DNA of 64,000 nt from an uncultured Eggerthella sp. (GCA_900538545.1 UPYK01000001.1:1-64000), one strand, 5' to 3'; shown: positions 51,384 through 60,904, numbered from the stretch's first letter. Numbers and translations: made by a program. Notes: generated from the sequence alone by a model not told the origin.

Positions 51384-52502
51384 ATGGCGAAGAAGGTGCT
51401 GAAGATCGTTGGGGGAGTGCTCGGTGCTCTCGTGTTGATCGTTGTTATCTACGTTGTCTACGTGATGGCAAGCTATTATCGCCTGGACGATTCTCTTTCG
51501 CTTGAAACTGCTGCACCCGAAGAAGGCCAGGTCGAAAGTGCGATCGAGCTAGATGCTGACAGCCAAGGGCTCGCTCAAGAATTCACGATCGTGAGCGCGA
51601 ACCTTGGGTTCGGCGCTTATGGCCCCGACTTCGATTTCTTCATGGATGGTGGCAGTGGTTCAGTGGCACCGAGCGCGCAATACGTGAGCGATAACGTCAA
51701 TGGATCGGCTGATGCGATCGAAGGTCTCGATCCTGATATCGTGCTCTTCCAGGAAGTGGACATCGATGGTACGCGCAGCCATGGCGTGGATGAGTACGCG
51801 CTCTTGCGCAACGATTTCCCCACGCTGTGTTCGGTCTTCGCACAAAACTACGACTCGCCCTACCTTGCTTGGCCGCTCTATGCGCCGCATGGCAAGAACA
51901 AGGCAGGAATGGCCACCTTCTCGCGCTATCAGATCGAAAGCACGCTGCGCCGCAGCCTCCCTATTTCGGAGAGCTTCAGCAAATTCCTCGACCTCGATCG
52001 TTGCTATACGATCTCGCGCATTGCGGTCTCAGATGGCAAGGAGCTGGTTGTCTTCAACGTTCACCTGTCTGCGTACGGTGCGGATGCGGAGGTGCTCGAG
52101 GGTCAGCGATCGATGCTGTTCGCGGATATGCAGCGCGAATATGAGGCAGGGAATTACGTGATCGCAGGTGGCGATTTCAATCACGATATGATCGGTGTTT
52201 CGAATGAGGTCTATGGCAACGTGACCGATACGGAAGCCAGCTGGGCAAAACCGTTCGATTTCGCAAGCGTGCCCGAGGGGTTTGTGGTTGCAGCGAAGAG
52301 CGAGTTTGATGCAGGGACGTTCGATTCGGCAGCCACCTGCCGCGATGCAGGACGGCCGTATGATGGCACGAACGATCGCTGGGTCATGGATGCGTTCATC
52401 TATTCCGACAACGTCACCTGCATCGAGCAGCGCACGCTCGATCTTGATTTCGCATTTTCGGATCATAACCCGGTCTATCTGCGTTTTTCACTTGGACAAT
52501 AG
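51384..52502 (+). CDS. Membrane-anchored endonuclease/exonuclease/phosphatase family protein
   Basis: 372 residues. One N-terminal transmembrane helix (LKIVGGVLGALVLIVVIYVVYVM), then an EEP (DNase I/sphingomyelinase-like) domain outside the membrane: SANLGFG, DIVLFQEVDIDG (metal-binding Glu), FNVHLSAYG, IAGGDFNHD, and the C-terminal SDHNPVYL catalytic His. Possible substrates are phosphodiesters of nucleic acids or lipids. I chose ATG 51384 because AAGGAGG immediately precedes it. Confidence 0.87.
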   Translation: MAKKVLKIVGGVLGALVLIVVIYVVYVMASYYRLDDSLSLETAAPEEGQVESAIELDADSQGLAQEFTIVSANLGFGAYGPDFDFFMDGGSGSVAPSAQYVSDNVNGSADAIEGLDPDIVLFQEVDIDGTRSHGVDEYALLRNDFPTLCSVFAQNYDSPYLAWPLYAPHGKNKAGMATFSRYQIESTLRRSLPISESFSKFLDLDRCYTISRIAVSDGKELVVFNVHLSAYGADAEVLEGQRSMLFADMQREYEAGNYVIAGGDFNHDMIGVSNEVYGNVTDTEASWAKPFDFASVPEGFVVAAKSEFDAGTFDSAATCRDAGRPYDGTNDRWVMDAFIYSDNVTCIEQRTLDLDFAFSDHNPVYLRFSLGQ

Positions 52503-52571
52503 TGCTTGTTGCAATGTGGATCAAATGTGCCCTTTGTTTGAGCGCTTAGGTATCCCGACGGGTGAGATGCA

Positions 52572-53465
52572 TCAGTCAAGAGAATCCATCAAGCCTTCAA
52601 TGACTGCATTCACTTCGGCAGGATTATCGCAGTTGGAATTGTGTCCCGCGTTCTCGATCCAATGAACGGGCGTTCCTTCTTGCGCTTCCCATGCGTGGTT
52701 GTAGCGCTTGGCAGAACCCGCACGATCCTCTTCACCGCAGATCAGCACATAGGGGCAATCGATCCGGTAGGGACGATCGGCTGACACCGCGTCTGCCAGC
52801 ACGCGAAATCCATGCGCAGCCAGCTCGCAGTACTCGCGTTTCTGATAGTCGAACATCATCGCTTCCATGAGCTTGCTGCCATAGCGTGTTGTGGTATTGC
52901 CGCTTGACCCTAAGCGAACGAGCGTCTTCCACGGGAACGAGAGATACATGAGCTTCGTGTGGCGTAGTGCAGCAAGCTCCCACCAGGTGTAATAACGTCG
53001 TTGAAGCGAGCAAGAATCGATGGAGACGAACCCGGCTGCTTCGCCTGGGAAGAGCTCCATGAAGACTTGCGCTATGTAGCCACCCATCGATTGCCCGACC
53101 AGGATCGGATGTGCGATGCCTTCGATGGCGAATATCTCGTGCAGCCAGCGGGCAAGATCATCCATCGTCCACGTGAGCGCGAACGGGCGCGATTCCCCGT
53201 GCGAAGGTGGGTCCCAAACGAACAGGCGAGCCTTGCCGATGAAGTGCTCGACCTGCTTCTCGAAGAGGCGATGGTCGGCGGTAAGACCAGGCAGGAAGAC
53301 GAGCCAGGGCTGGTTGGCTTGCGAAGTATTGCAAGCAGACGCGTCCCCGCGAGCACAGGGATTTCCAGTGCCTTCCGAATCGTTACCGGCATGCGGGGTC
53401 ACCCAATAGGAGATCGATCCTTCGGGGGTGGCGAATTCTTTATGCTCCAACTGGTCGAATATCAT
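52572..53465 (-). CDS. Alpha/beta hydrolase
   Basis: About 297 residues. Nucleophile VGQSMGGYIAQ (GxSxG), acid in ICGEEDRAGSA, His in ENAGHNSNCDNP: a complete triad. Strand beta1 opens ISYWVTPHAG and the oxyanion region is FLPGLTADHRLF. A cap region with YYTWWELAALRH suggests an aromatic or hydrophobic substrate. A TTG 12 codons upstream (53501) could also be the start; ATG 53465 has only a weak AGGA. Function not assignable. Confidence 0.82.
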   Translation of the reverse strand: MIFDQLEHKEFATPEGSISYWVTPHAGNDSEGTGNPCARGDASACNTSQANQPWLVFLPGLTADHRLFEKQVEHFIGKARLFVWDPPSHGESRPFALTWTMDDLARWLHEIFAIEGIAHPILVGQSMGGYIAQVFMELFPGEAAGFVSIDSCSLQRRYYTWWELAALRHTKLMYLSFPWKTLVRLGSSGNTTTRYGSKLMEAMMFDYQKREYCELAAHGFRVLADAVSADRPYRIDCPYVLICGEEDRAGSAKRYNHAWEAQEGTPVHWIENAGHNSNCDNPAEVNAVIEGLMDSLD

Positions 53466-53583
53466 GAGTTCAGCCGATCCTGTCGATACTATTTCTGGCA
53501 AAACGTACCCGTTCCTCTTTCAAGATAGTGATTGCAATGCCATAGGTACAGTGTAGCTTTCAGAGCCTTGTTATTAGTTCGCC

Positions 53584-53852
53584 TTTAACCCTTTTCGCGA
53601 AGATGTTACAATCGTCTCACTATTCCGGCGGAGCCTTTGGCAAGCGACGCCCCGAGAAAGGCTAGGTGCATGAAGAACTAACGATGCCGCAAAGGCAACC
53701 CACTATTCCGTATCCATCCGGTCGCTCGGGTGCCGCATCGTTATGTGATCCTGCACGTTTTTATTCTCGTTTACCCCGTTTGCATAGATCTCTTCTTCGC
53801 AGATAGATTCCCTCGATCCCACCCGCGTGACCTCCAAGTTTTGGAGGCTGCC
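53584..53852 (+). promoter_or_regulatory. Promoter and attenuator-like leader of the ABC-F gene
   Basis: A TTTAAC-N17-TACAAT promoter (53584-53612) places the transcript start near 53619, giving a leader of about 234 nt. In it: CACTATTCCG occurs twice (53618-53627, 53701-53710). A mini-ORF ATG AAG AAC TAA lies at 53670-53681. TAACGATGC (53679-53687) pairs with GCATCGTTA (53735-53743), and GTGC/GCAC (53730-53733/53753-53756) followed by GTTTTT resembles a weak terminator that excludes the former. A 40-codon reading frame begins at ATG 53684 and ends at 53806. This fits the attenuation control known for antibiotic-resistance ABC-F genes; the sequence matches no riboswitch I know. Confidence 0.5.
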
Positions 53853-55340
53853 ATGCAATTGAATCTTTCAAATATCTCTTATACCTATGAAGGTGCTGCG
53901 TCGCCTACGCTCGATCGCGTGAGCGTTACGTTTCCGCAGGGCTGGACGGGCATCATCGGCGACAACGGCTGTGGTAAGAGCACGCTCGCTCGCGTTGCAA
54001 CCGGGCTGATCGTGCCCGATGAGGGGTCGGTCGCACCGACGCTGTTCGCTGCATATTGTCCACAAGACACCTCGATCGTACCCGCTGAGCTTAGCGATCT
54101 TGCAACCGATTGGGGAAGCGAGGCGTTGCAGATCCGCGATGCGCTCGGCATCGAAGATGCGTGGCTGTGGGACTATGAGCGCCTTTCGGGTGGCCAGAAA
54201 AAGCGTGTTCAGATCGCTTGCGCGCTCTGGCAGCGTCCCGATGTGCTCGTGCTCGATGAGCCGACGAACGACCTTGATGCGCAAACCTGCGAAAGCGTAC
54301 AGCGAAGCCTGCAGGCATTCAAAGGAATCGGCCTTCTGATCTCGCATGATCGTGCGCTGTTGGATGCGCTAGTCGATCAGTGCGCTGTGTTCGAGGAAAC
54401 GCATGTGGTGATGCGGCCAGGCGGCTATTCGAAGGTTGCTGAGCAGATGCGGGTAGCGCGCGCGACTCGCGTGCGGCAGCACGAGAACGCGCGCCGGGAA
54501 GAACGGCGGCTGAAAGCTGAGGCGCAGCGGCGAAACGAAGAGGCTGCGCGTTCGAGCTCGCGACTGAGCGCGAGACACTTGGACAAGCATGATAGCGACG
54601 GACGCGAACGTCTGGGGCGGGCGAAAGTCTCGTCCAAGGATTCGATAGCGGGCAGAGCGGCAGGTGCGATGGCAAGTCGGTCTGAGCGCGCTTCGCAGGC
54701 GGCCGCAGAGAGCCGGGTGAGCAAGCGCTATGATACAGCGATCCAGCTGCCGGGGCATGCCGTGCGCTCGAAATTCGCGCTGCATGTGCCCGAGGGTGAC
54801 TTGCGTGCGGGCGATCTGATGCTTCATATGCCCGAGCTTTGGGTGGGGCCGAGCGATCATGTGGGCGTGTCGGGACAAAACGGCGTGGGAAAAACCACGC
54901 TCTTGCGCTCTGTGCGGAAGCTCGTTCCTGAACAGGTAGAATGTGCATTCATTCCGCAAGAAGTTGACGAGCGTTCGCGGCAGGCAGCGCTGGAGCGTTT
55001 GCATGCGCTCGATGATGCAGATAAGGGGCGAGTGCTTTCCTTGGTCGCAGGGTTGAATAGCGATCCTGATGCATTGCGAGAGGGGTCGAACATCAGCCCG
55101 GGAGAGTTGAAGAAGCTACTCATCGCTGAGCAGCTGTTGCATGAACCGAACTTGCTCATCCTCGATGAGCCGACGAACCATCTTGATGTGGGCTCGATCG
55201 AAGCGCTCGAGCGTGCGCTCGCAGCATTCCCTGGCGCGATCATCCTCGTGACGCACGACGAGCAGCTCTTGCATGCCGTCTCAACCGTTCATTGGCATAT
55301 CGATCGAACCGATAACGAATCCACCCTCCATGTGAGGTAA
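53853..55340 (+). CDS. ABC-F family ATPase (ribosome protection type)
   Basis: 495 residues, two ABC domains and no membrane helix. Domain 1: GDNGCGKSTLARVA, LSGGQKKRVQIACAL, VLVLDEPTNDLD. A charged linker of about 170 residues follows (ARATRVRQHENARREERRLK), longer than in housekeeping ABC-F proteins. Domain 2: SGQNGVGKTTLLR, ISPGELKKLLIAEQ, LLILDEPTNHLD. ABC-F proteins with this size bind the ribosomal E site and can displace macrolide, lincosamide or pleuromutilin antibiotics. The subtype cannot be fixed. ATG 53853 follows TTGGAGG at 5 nt. Confidence 0.88.
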   Translation: MQLNLSNISYTYEGAASPTLDRVSVTFPQGWTGIIGDNGCGKSTLARVATGLIVPDEGSVAPTLFAAYCPQDTSIVPAELSDLATDWGSEALQIRDALGIEDAWLWDYERLSGGQKKRVQIACALWQRPDVLVLDEPTNDLDAQTCESVQRSLQAFKGIGLLISHDRALLDALVDQCAVFEETHVVMRPGGYSKVAEQMRVARATRVRQHENARREERRLKAEAQRRNEEAARSSSRLSARHLDKHDSDGRERLGRAKVSSKDSIAGRAAGAMASRSERASQAAAESRVSKRYDTAIQLPGHAVRSKFALHVPEGDLRAGDLMLHMPELWVGPSDHVGVSGQNGVGKTTLLRSVRKLVPEQVECAFIPQEVDERSRQAALERLHALDDADKGRVLSLVAGLNSDPDALREGSNISPGELKKLLIAEQLLHEPNLLILDEPTNHLDVGSIEALERALAAFPGAIILVTHDEQLLHAVSTVHWHIDRTDNESTLHVR

Positions 55341-55441
55341 GACAGCTGTCTCAAATTTCACTATGTCCCAAAAATAGGATAGGCTCTCTAGTAATCTTTC
55401 TCTAGTATTCAAGTTGTCGGATTGACGCCGAGAGAAAGAAG

Positions 55442-55777
55442 ATGATCATGTTTTTACCATCACGACAGCTTCACAGCTTTTGCATTCGTGGGTTCCAATA
55501 TTGGGATGGCGCACTCGTCCTCGAAAAACTAAAGACAGGAGACGGTCTCGAACTATGCATCGAAGCCGATAACCCGCATGATTCCAATGCTGTGGCAATC
55601 TACAAGGACTCTTCGAAGCTTGGCTATGTGCCAGCTGAGATAAATGAATCGCTTTCCTTGATGCTCTTTTATGGACACAAGTCAGCATTCGAGGTGCGTG
55701 TTTTGCAGGTGAATCGTGAGGCTGAACCATGGAAACAGGTTCGTGTGGGAATCTATGTCGCCGATAATCGCGAGTAG
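55442..55777 (+). CDS. Stand-alone HIRAN-domain protein
   Basis: 111 residues, made up of one HIRAN domain: GALVLEKLKTGDGLELCIEADNPHDSNAVAIY and KLGYVPAEINESLS are diagnostic. HIRAN domains bind DNA ends or damaged DNA, usually attached to helicases or nucleases such as HLTF and Rad5, and small free-standing ones occur in bacteria. Which partner it has is unknown. Starts at ATG 55442 or 55448. Followed after about 55 nt by an unknown gene, perhaps in the same transcript. Confidence 0.8.
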   Translation: MIMFLPSRQLHSFCIRGFQYWDGALVLEKLKTGDGLELCIEADNPHDSNAVAIYKDSSKLGYVPAEINESLSLMLFYGHKSAFEVRVLQVNREAEPWKQVRVGIYVADNRE

Positions 55778-55831
55778 CTGTGGTCGGGTGTCTTGTTGAG
55801 TAAGATCGAAGCTCGGTTTGGAGGGATGATG

Positions 55832-56287
55832 ATGGTTGAAGTGAATGCGAATGAACGAGAGCTGGTCATGCGAGAGTTCGAGCAGATCAAGTTCGATGTG
55901 CAAGATTGGGCGCACTTGGAGAAGTGCGCCCATTTCGAGCTCATCCAGGAAAAGGGCGATCGGATCAGCATCCATGTCTACAATGCTTCGCGGCATATCA
56001 ACGTGGTAAAGACGCTCACGTCGCAACAATCTGCGTGCTTACGTCAGTGCTTCCTTGCGGCTGAGACCGATTCTTGGACAGATCCATTCTTGCATGAGCA
56101 TCTTCTGCTTGATAGATATTCGTGGACGTTGGGCGTTTACGCAGGCGACCGCTACTATATGTGCTTCGGCTGCAACACCATACCTTCCTTGCTCAAGGAT
56201 CTTCTGACCAAGATCGAAGAGTTCGGCCTACCATCATTGCTCGACGATGATGGATCCCCTTATTTCTGCCTAGATAAATGCGTCTGA
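55832..56287 (+). CDS. Unknown conserved-looking protein
   Basis: 151 residues from ATG 55832 (GGAGGG directly before; two further in-frame ATGs precede it). Not recognised. It is soluble, with a C-terminal WTLGVYAGDRYYMCFGCNTIP block and a Cys-containing end (YFCLDKCV). The charged N-terminus has VREFEQIKFD-like helices. It follows the HIRAN gene. Confidence 0.5.
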   Translation: MVEVNANERELVMREFEQIKFDVQDWAHLEKCAHFELIQEKGDRISIHVYNASRHINVVKTLTSQQSACLRQCFLAAETDSWTDPFLHEHLLLDRYSWTLGVYAGDRYYMCFGCNTIPSLLKDLLTKIEEFGLPSLLDDDGSPYFCLDKCV

Positions 56288-56676
56288 ATGTAAGAGCGTG
56301 AAGTGAGATTCTCACGTAATTGATAGCAGCTGCATGAAAGTTTGAACTCGATGCAAAACATTAGTTAGTAAAGCAGTGCGACATCAGGCTGTCTCGCGAA
56401 GTTGTTTAGGGTGATTGGATTTCGGATGATAAGCTGTCACTCAGTATTAGCAACAGAGTGTCTTTTATATTACAATGAATGCGATGAAGAGGTTCGTAAT
56501 GCAATGAGAGTGCTGGTGTGGTCAGTGCTTGATCGGATGGTTCGTGTGAAATGCGCGAATCTCAAACGCTCGAATCGTCTTATGCGCATAAACGGGCACA
56601 AGCTATTGTCAGCATGAAAGCGCACAGGCGGACACGAGTTACCTTCAGCAGATTTTGCTATTCCGAGGAGACAGAG
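56288..56676. other. 389-bp gap without a convincing gene
   Basis: A TACAAT box at 56471-56476 could be a -10 for the downstream aldo/keto reductase gene. A small inverted repeat GTGAGA-TTCTCAC near 56304 is seen. Open frames here have no ribosome site and no recognisable sequence. Confidence 0.4.
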
Positions 56677-57951
56677 ATGCTCACGAATGATTTCTTAGGT
56701 GACAACATTGCACGGTTGGGATTCGGGGCCATGCGCCTTCCTATCATAGACGGCGATGCCTCCAACGTTGATCAGGCAACGCTCGATGCTATGGTCGATA
56801 CGGCCATCAAGGCAGGCATCAATTACTTCGATACAGCCTATCCCTATCATGGCGGCATGTCCGAGATCGCGCTTGGCCGCTCGCTTGCGCGCTATCCGCG
56901 TGATCGCTATTTCTTCGCCACCAAGTATCCGGGTCACCAGATCGCCGACACCTATGATCCCGCCGTGATCTTCGAAGAGCAGCTGACCAAATGCGGTACC
57001 GAATACTTTGATTTCTACCTGCTTCACAACATCTATGAGGCATCCATCGAAGTCTATCTGGACGAACAGTGGGGCATCGCGGATTACTTCGTCGAACAGA
57101 AGAAGAACGGCCGTATACGTCATCTGGGCTTTTCGTGTCACGGTCGCCCTGAAACGCTCAAGCGTTTTCTTGACTATGGCGCGCGCAAGTACGCCGAGCT
57201 TGAGCAGCGCGATCCTGAAACTGCAGCCCTGTTCGCGGGCAACAACATCATGGAATTCTGCCAGATCCAGCTGAATTATCTTGACTGGACCCTGCAGGAT
57301 GCAGCCGCGAAAACGGCGCTGCTTGAGAGCATGAACATCCCGATCGTGGTCATGGAACCGCTGCGCGGAGGCAAGCTTGCTCACCTGAACGATGCCCAGA
57401 TGCAGCAGCTGAATGCGAGTGCGCTTGACGGCGCAAATCCTCCTGCGCGTTCGGCGGTGGAGTGGTCGTTTCGCTGGTTGCTCGGCATCCCGAACGTGAA
57501 AACGATCCTGAGCGGCATGTCGGACCTTGCTCAGGTGGAGGAGAATTGCCGCATCTTCCAGGAGTCGGCTCCGCTTTCGGAAGTTGAAGAAGGCGTGCTG
57601 ATGGATGTGGCTGAATCGCTCAAGGGTGGTGTTCCGTGCACTGCATGCCGCTATTGCGTTGATTCCTGCCCGCAAGAGATCGACATCCCTATGATGATGA
57701 ACGCCTACAACGATCTCCAATTCGACACCAGCTTCACGGTATCGATGCAGATGGATGCTGTGCCTGAAGGTCAGCGTGCTCAAGATTGCATTCAGTGTGA
57801 ATCGTGCGTGCAGATGTGTCCGCAGGGAATCGATATCCCAACGGTGCTCGAAGACCTGGCAGCTACGCTCGATAAGATGCCGAAGTGGGCCGATTTGTGC
57901 CGCGAGCGCGAAGAGGCGGCAGCGAAATTGGCTGCGCAATCACAAGAATAG
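56677..57951 (+). CDS. Aldo/keto reductase with C-terminal ferredoxin domain
   Basis: 424 residues. N-terminal AKR TIM barrel (ARLGFGAMRLP, INYFDTAYPYHGG, LGFSCHGR). Catalytic Asp/Tyr/Lys are present, Lys in FATKYPG. After residue about 330 come two 4Fe-4S motifs CTACRYCVDSCP and CIQCESCVQMCP. This iron-sulfur AKR type is frequent in anaerobes and likely moves electrons between ferredoxin and a carbonyl/NADPH. ATG 56677 follows GAGGAG. Substrate unknown. Confidence 0.9.
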   Translation: MLTNDFLGDNIARLGFGAMRLPIIDGDASNVDQATLDAMVDTAIKAGINYFDTAYPYHGGMSEIALGRSLARYPRDRYFFATKYPGHQIADTYDPAVIFEEQLTKCGTEYFDFYLLHNIYEASIEVYLDEQWGIADYFVEQKKNGRIRHLGFSCHGRPETLKRFLDYGARKYAELEQRDPETAALFAGNNIMEFCQIQLNYLDWTLQDAAAKTALLESMNIPIVVMEPLRGGKLAHLNDAQMQQLNASALDGANPPARSAVEWSFRWLLGIPNVKTILSGMSDLAQVEENCRIFQESAPLSEVEEGVLMDVAESLKGGVPCTACRYCVDSCPQEIDIPMMMNAYNDLQFDTSFTVSMQMDAVPEGQRAQDCIQCESCVQMCPQGIDIPTVLEDLAATLDKMPKWADLCREREEAAAKLAAQSQE

Positions 57952-58152
57952 TTTCTGCAGTTTGCTATCTGCGCAATCCCGCCGGGCAAAACGGCGCCAC
58001 GGTGGAGACACGCGCGTTGAGGCTGCTATCCAGGACCATGACCTAGCTTGCAAAGCAGCTGATTACGCTAAAGAGCCACCAAAGAAACAACTTGTTTAAG
58101 GTTGATGGGCAAATGGGCGAGATAGGCCGGTCATGCGCTAGGGTAGTGCATT

Positions 58153-59568
58153 ATGAGCGATTCTGCGACAACCCCTCATCTGCCAACTGGCTCAACTCGC
58201 ACGATCATGATTGTGGTGTTACTCGTCTGCAATGTGCTCGCTTGCTTTCTTGAGATGCTTATGAACATCGCACTCGATCATATTGCGACGCAGTACGACA
58301 TTCGCCTTTCGCTCGCGAACTGGGTGGTGCTTGGCTTTGCCATCGTGAACGCAACTGCCATTACCACAGCAGCTTCGCTTCTGCGTCGCTTCGGCATTCG
58401 CAAGATCATGTTAACAGGATGCCTGTTTGCGCTTGCAGGGTCGTTGCTCGGCTTCTTCGCAACTTCGTTCCCGCTGATCGTGGTGGCTCGTTTGATCCAG
58501 GCAGTAACCACGGGCCTTTTCTTCCCTGTAGTCAATGAAGCGCTCTTCACGCTTTCGCCAAAGGGCAAAGCGGGTATCCTGCTTTCTGCCAACTCTGCAG
58601 TTTGCGGTTTTGCGTTCGCGCTCACGCCGCCTGTTGCTGGCCTCGTGTTAACGTATGGAGGTTTGAAGGCGCTGTTCTTGGTGCCTGCTGCCTGTGCTCT
58701 CGTTCTGGGCGTCGTCTGCTATTTCACCTTGCACAATATCTACGCTCGGGTGAAGCGGAAGATCGATATCCCGAGCCTTGTTCTCAGTTTTGTGGGGCTG
58801 GGAGCATTCATGTGTGGTCTGAACGAGGTCGCTCACGATCCGTTGCCTTCGATCGTGCTCATGCTCTTCGGCGCGGTAATGATCGCCGTGTTCGTAAGAC
58901 GCCAGTTGCGTATCCCTGCGCCCCTGCTCGATCTGAGACCGTTCAAATATCAAGTTTTCTCGCTCGGAGAAACTCTTATCATGATCGCCTATATGGGGTC
59001 GCTCTTCGTAAGCTTGGTGGTGCCTTTGTATCTAGAAGGCGTACAGGGCGAAACGCCTTTCATCGCTGGTTGTTTGCTCTCGATCCCGATCTGCACCTAT
59101 GCGACGCTCTGCATCGTAAGCGGCAAAGTGCTCAGCAGGCGGGGCATTTGGCCTTTGGTTTCGTGCGGATTGGGCCTTGCAGTGCTCGGCTTCATCCTGG
59201 TGTATGGGGGTGTTTCCTTGGGGAACATAGTGCTCGTGCTGGTTTTCACCGCCCTGGCATATGGAGGGATCGGCTTGGCTTACCCTTCAGTCAAGAGCGT
59301 GGATTTCGAAGCGGTGCCGCAAATGCTGTCCTCGCATGCTTCCTCGATCCACTCGACGCTCGTTCAGATCGCAGGCTCGATCGGTACGGCGCTTTTCGTG
59401 GGAATCATGTCGGGGCAGATGGAGCATCTTACCGCCGCAGGAGCAACAAGGGCGGCCGCCTATGCATCTGGTTTCGAGATCACGCTTGGCATCATCATCG
59501 GCATCATTGCGGTAGGGTTCGTGCTCTCTTTCTGGTATTCGCGCATCGTCAGGAAGAAGAAGCACTAG
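58153..59568 (+). CDS. MFS drug efflux transporter (DHA2/EmrB-like)
   Basis: 471 residues, 14 predicted transmembrane helices. Family features: MLMNIALDHIATQYDIRLSLANWVVLGFAIVNA (motif D1 region), LLRRFGIRKIMLTG (motif A variant) and ARLIQAVTTGLFFPVVNEALF (motif C region). Likely proton-driven efflux of drugs or metabolites. Convergent with the GyrI-like gene. The 200-bp gap upstream contains no gene; ribosome site weak. Confidence 0.85.
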   Translation: MSDSATTPHLPTGSTRTIMIVVLLVCNVLACFLEMLMNIALDHIATQYDIRLSLANWVVLGFAIVNATAITTAASLLRRFGIRKIMLTGCLFALAGSLLGFFATSFPLIVVARLIQAVTTGLFFPVVNEALFTLSPKGKAGILLSANSAVCGFAFALTPPVAGLVLTYGGLKALFLVPAACALVLGVVCYFTLHNIYARVKRKIDIPSLVLSFVGLGAFMCGLNEVAHDPLPSIVLMLFGAVMIAVFVRRQLRIPAPLLDLRPFKYQVFSLGETLIMIAYMGSLFVSLVVPLYLEGVQGETPFIAGCLLSIPICTYATLCIVSGKVLSRRGIWPLVSCGLGLAVLGFILVYGGVSLGNIVLVLVFTALAYGGIGLAYPSVKSVDFEAVPQMLSSHASSIHSTLVQIAGSIGTALFVGIMSGQMEHLTAAGATRAAAYASGFEITLGIIIGIIAVGFVLSFWYSRIVRKKKH

Positions 59569-59602
59569 CGCACGTGCTATTCGGAAGAGCTCGTAATCTG
59601 GT

Positions 59603-60244
59603 CTATAGCTTGCGGATCGGATGACGAATGACCGTCTTGAGGTTTTCGGGCTTGGTGCGACGCGGGTCCGAAAGGTAGATCTCGTGATGATGCCGACCTT
59701 CGGGGGTGTTCGACATATCGAGCGCATAGCCTTCGCTGGCAACGAAATCATCGAGCAGTGCGATCGTGGCGGGTTCTTCGTCGTAACTTCCGAGGTGCAT
59801 GATCTGCGCACAAAGCCCCTCATCTATGGTCATCAGTTCGGCGCTTGAGGTGTCGAGACCTTTCTTGTGTGCAGCTTCGCTTTGTGCCCAGGCGAATACT
59901 TCAGGTGTGACGAAATCGGGAAGGCGAATAGCTGATATCCACTCAAACGTTTCCTTGTTCGAAAAATCAACGCCATCAACGCCTTGCTGCCACCAAAAGC
60001 CCTCAAGGGGAGGGACGACGAAATCGAAATACCCGTCAATGCGGGTATCGCCCATCTTCGACATCTTGATGGTGTAAGCGATGGCGTAAAGGATGCCGAT
60101 CGCGTTCTTGTATGCGCCGTCCTCTTCATTCGGATCACCCTTGCCTCGAACGGCAACATAGTTCATAGGAGGAACTTCAATGATCTCGGGCTTGCGTTTG
60201 GGCAGGTAGAATTCCTTGTATTCCTTTTTGAAGTCGAATGCCAT
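59603..60244 (-). CDS. GyrI-like small-molecule-binding protein
   Basis: 213 residues. GyrI/SOUL-like fold: FDFKKEYKEFYLPKRKPEIIEVPPMNYVAVRGKGDP at the N-terminus and HEIYLSDPRRTKPENLKTVIRHPI at the C-terminus are typical of the free-standing GyrI-like group. No HTH domain, so it is not a regulator on its own; it may bind or hydrolyse a small molecule. Ribosome site AAGGAAGG precedes ATG 60244. Only 9 nt separate it from the DUF2148 gene upstream, an operon. Confidence 0.82.
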   Translation of the reverse strand: MAFDFKKEYKEFYLPKRKPEIIEVPPMNYVAVRGKGDPNEEDGAYKNAIGILYAIAYTIKMSKMGDTRIDGYFDFVVPPLEGFWWQQGVDGVDFSNKETFEWISAIRLPDFVTPEVFAWAQSEAAHKKGLDTSSAELMTIDEGLCAQIMHLGSYDEEPATIALLDDFVASEGYALDMSNTPEGRHHHEIYLSDPRRTKPENLKTVIRHPIRKL

Positions 60245-60253
60245 GGACCTTCC

Positions 60254-60778
60254 TTATCCGCGATCGAAGAAGGGACTCTTCGAACTGATGCTCACGGGAA
60301 TGGCAAGAACCTGCTGAACACCTTCACCAAGTAAGCCGAGGTGTGCAGCGGCAGTGCCAGCGGAGAACATGATGCGCGTATCGACCCCGTAGGCTTGCGC
60401 ACGCGATACGGCAGAACCGAGTGCAATGCCCACATCGATCACATTGATCGCACAAGGTGCTTCGGCGGGCTTTTCGCCGCAGGTCGGGAACCCGCAATAA
60501 CCGCAGTTCAAAGATTGAACCTTAGGTCTGGTTCCAACGAGCACTACGCATTGGCACGTGCGGACGCATCCTGCATCACGAAGGAAGAACGCATGCCCGC
60601 GCTCTTTGCCGATGGTTTCCATGGCGACCGCGAGAGCTTCCTTCTCATCGCCGTTCGCAACGGCGCATTCGAGCACATCGATGCCCTTTCCTTTCGGAGC
60701 AGTGCGTGCTGCAACGAGCATCTTTTGGGCGATATCGAGTGCTTGGGTTTCGCGCAGATCGCGTTCGTTATATATCAT
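60254..60778 (-). CDS. DUF2148 ferredoxin-domain protein
   Basis: 174 residues. The N-terminus IYNERDLRETQALDIAQKMLVAARTAPKGKGID and the central cysteine-rich CVRTCQCVVL... LNCGYCGFPTCGE match DUF2148, a four-Cys iron-sulfur type found in anaerobes, often beside redox genes. Function not established. It is 126 nt after the membrane subunit gene and may belong to the same transcript. Confidence 0.85.
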   Translation of the reverse strand: MIYNERDLRETQALDIAQKMLVAARTAPKGKGIDVLECAVANGDEKEALAVAMETIGKERGHAFFLRDAGCVRTCQCVVLVGTRPKVQSLNCGYCGFPTCGEKPAEAPCAINVIDVGIALGSAVSRAQAYGVDTRIMFSAGTAAAHLGLLGEGVQQVLAIPVSISSKSPFFDRG

Positions 60779-60904
60779 GGGAACTCCTTGCTTGAAGTGG
60801 CAGGCTCTTGTGCGTCACTGTTCGCTGGTGACAGGATAGCATCAATGCGTACGCGCACCTATACGACTCTGATAGAGAAACATATTGTTGCTTTTAGGGC
60901 AGCA

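Noticed and set aside
53613..53760. Known riboswitch (SAM, c-di-GMP, lysine) before the ABC-F gene
   Set aside because: Phrases such as GGCAACC and CCGCAAAGG recall riboswitch cores, but none of the complete conserved cores is present.
56402..56617. 71-codon open frame before the aldo/keto reductase
   Set aside because: No ribosome site, unusual composition and no recognisable motif.
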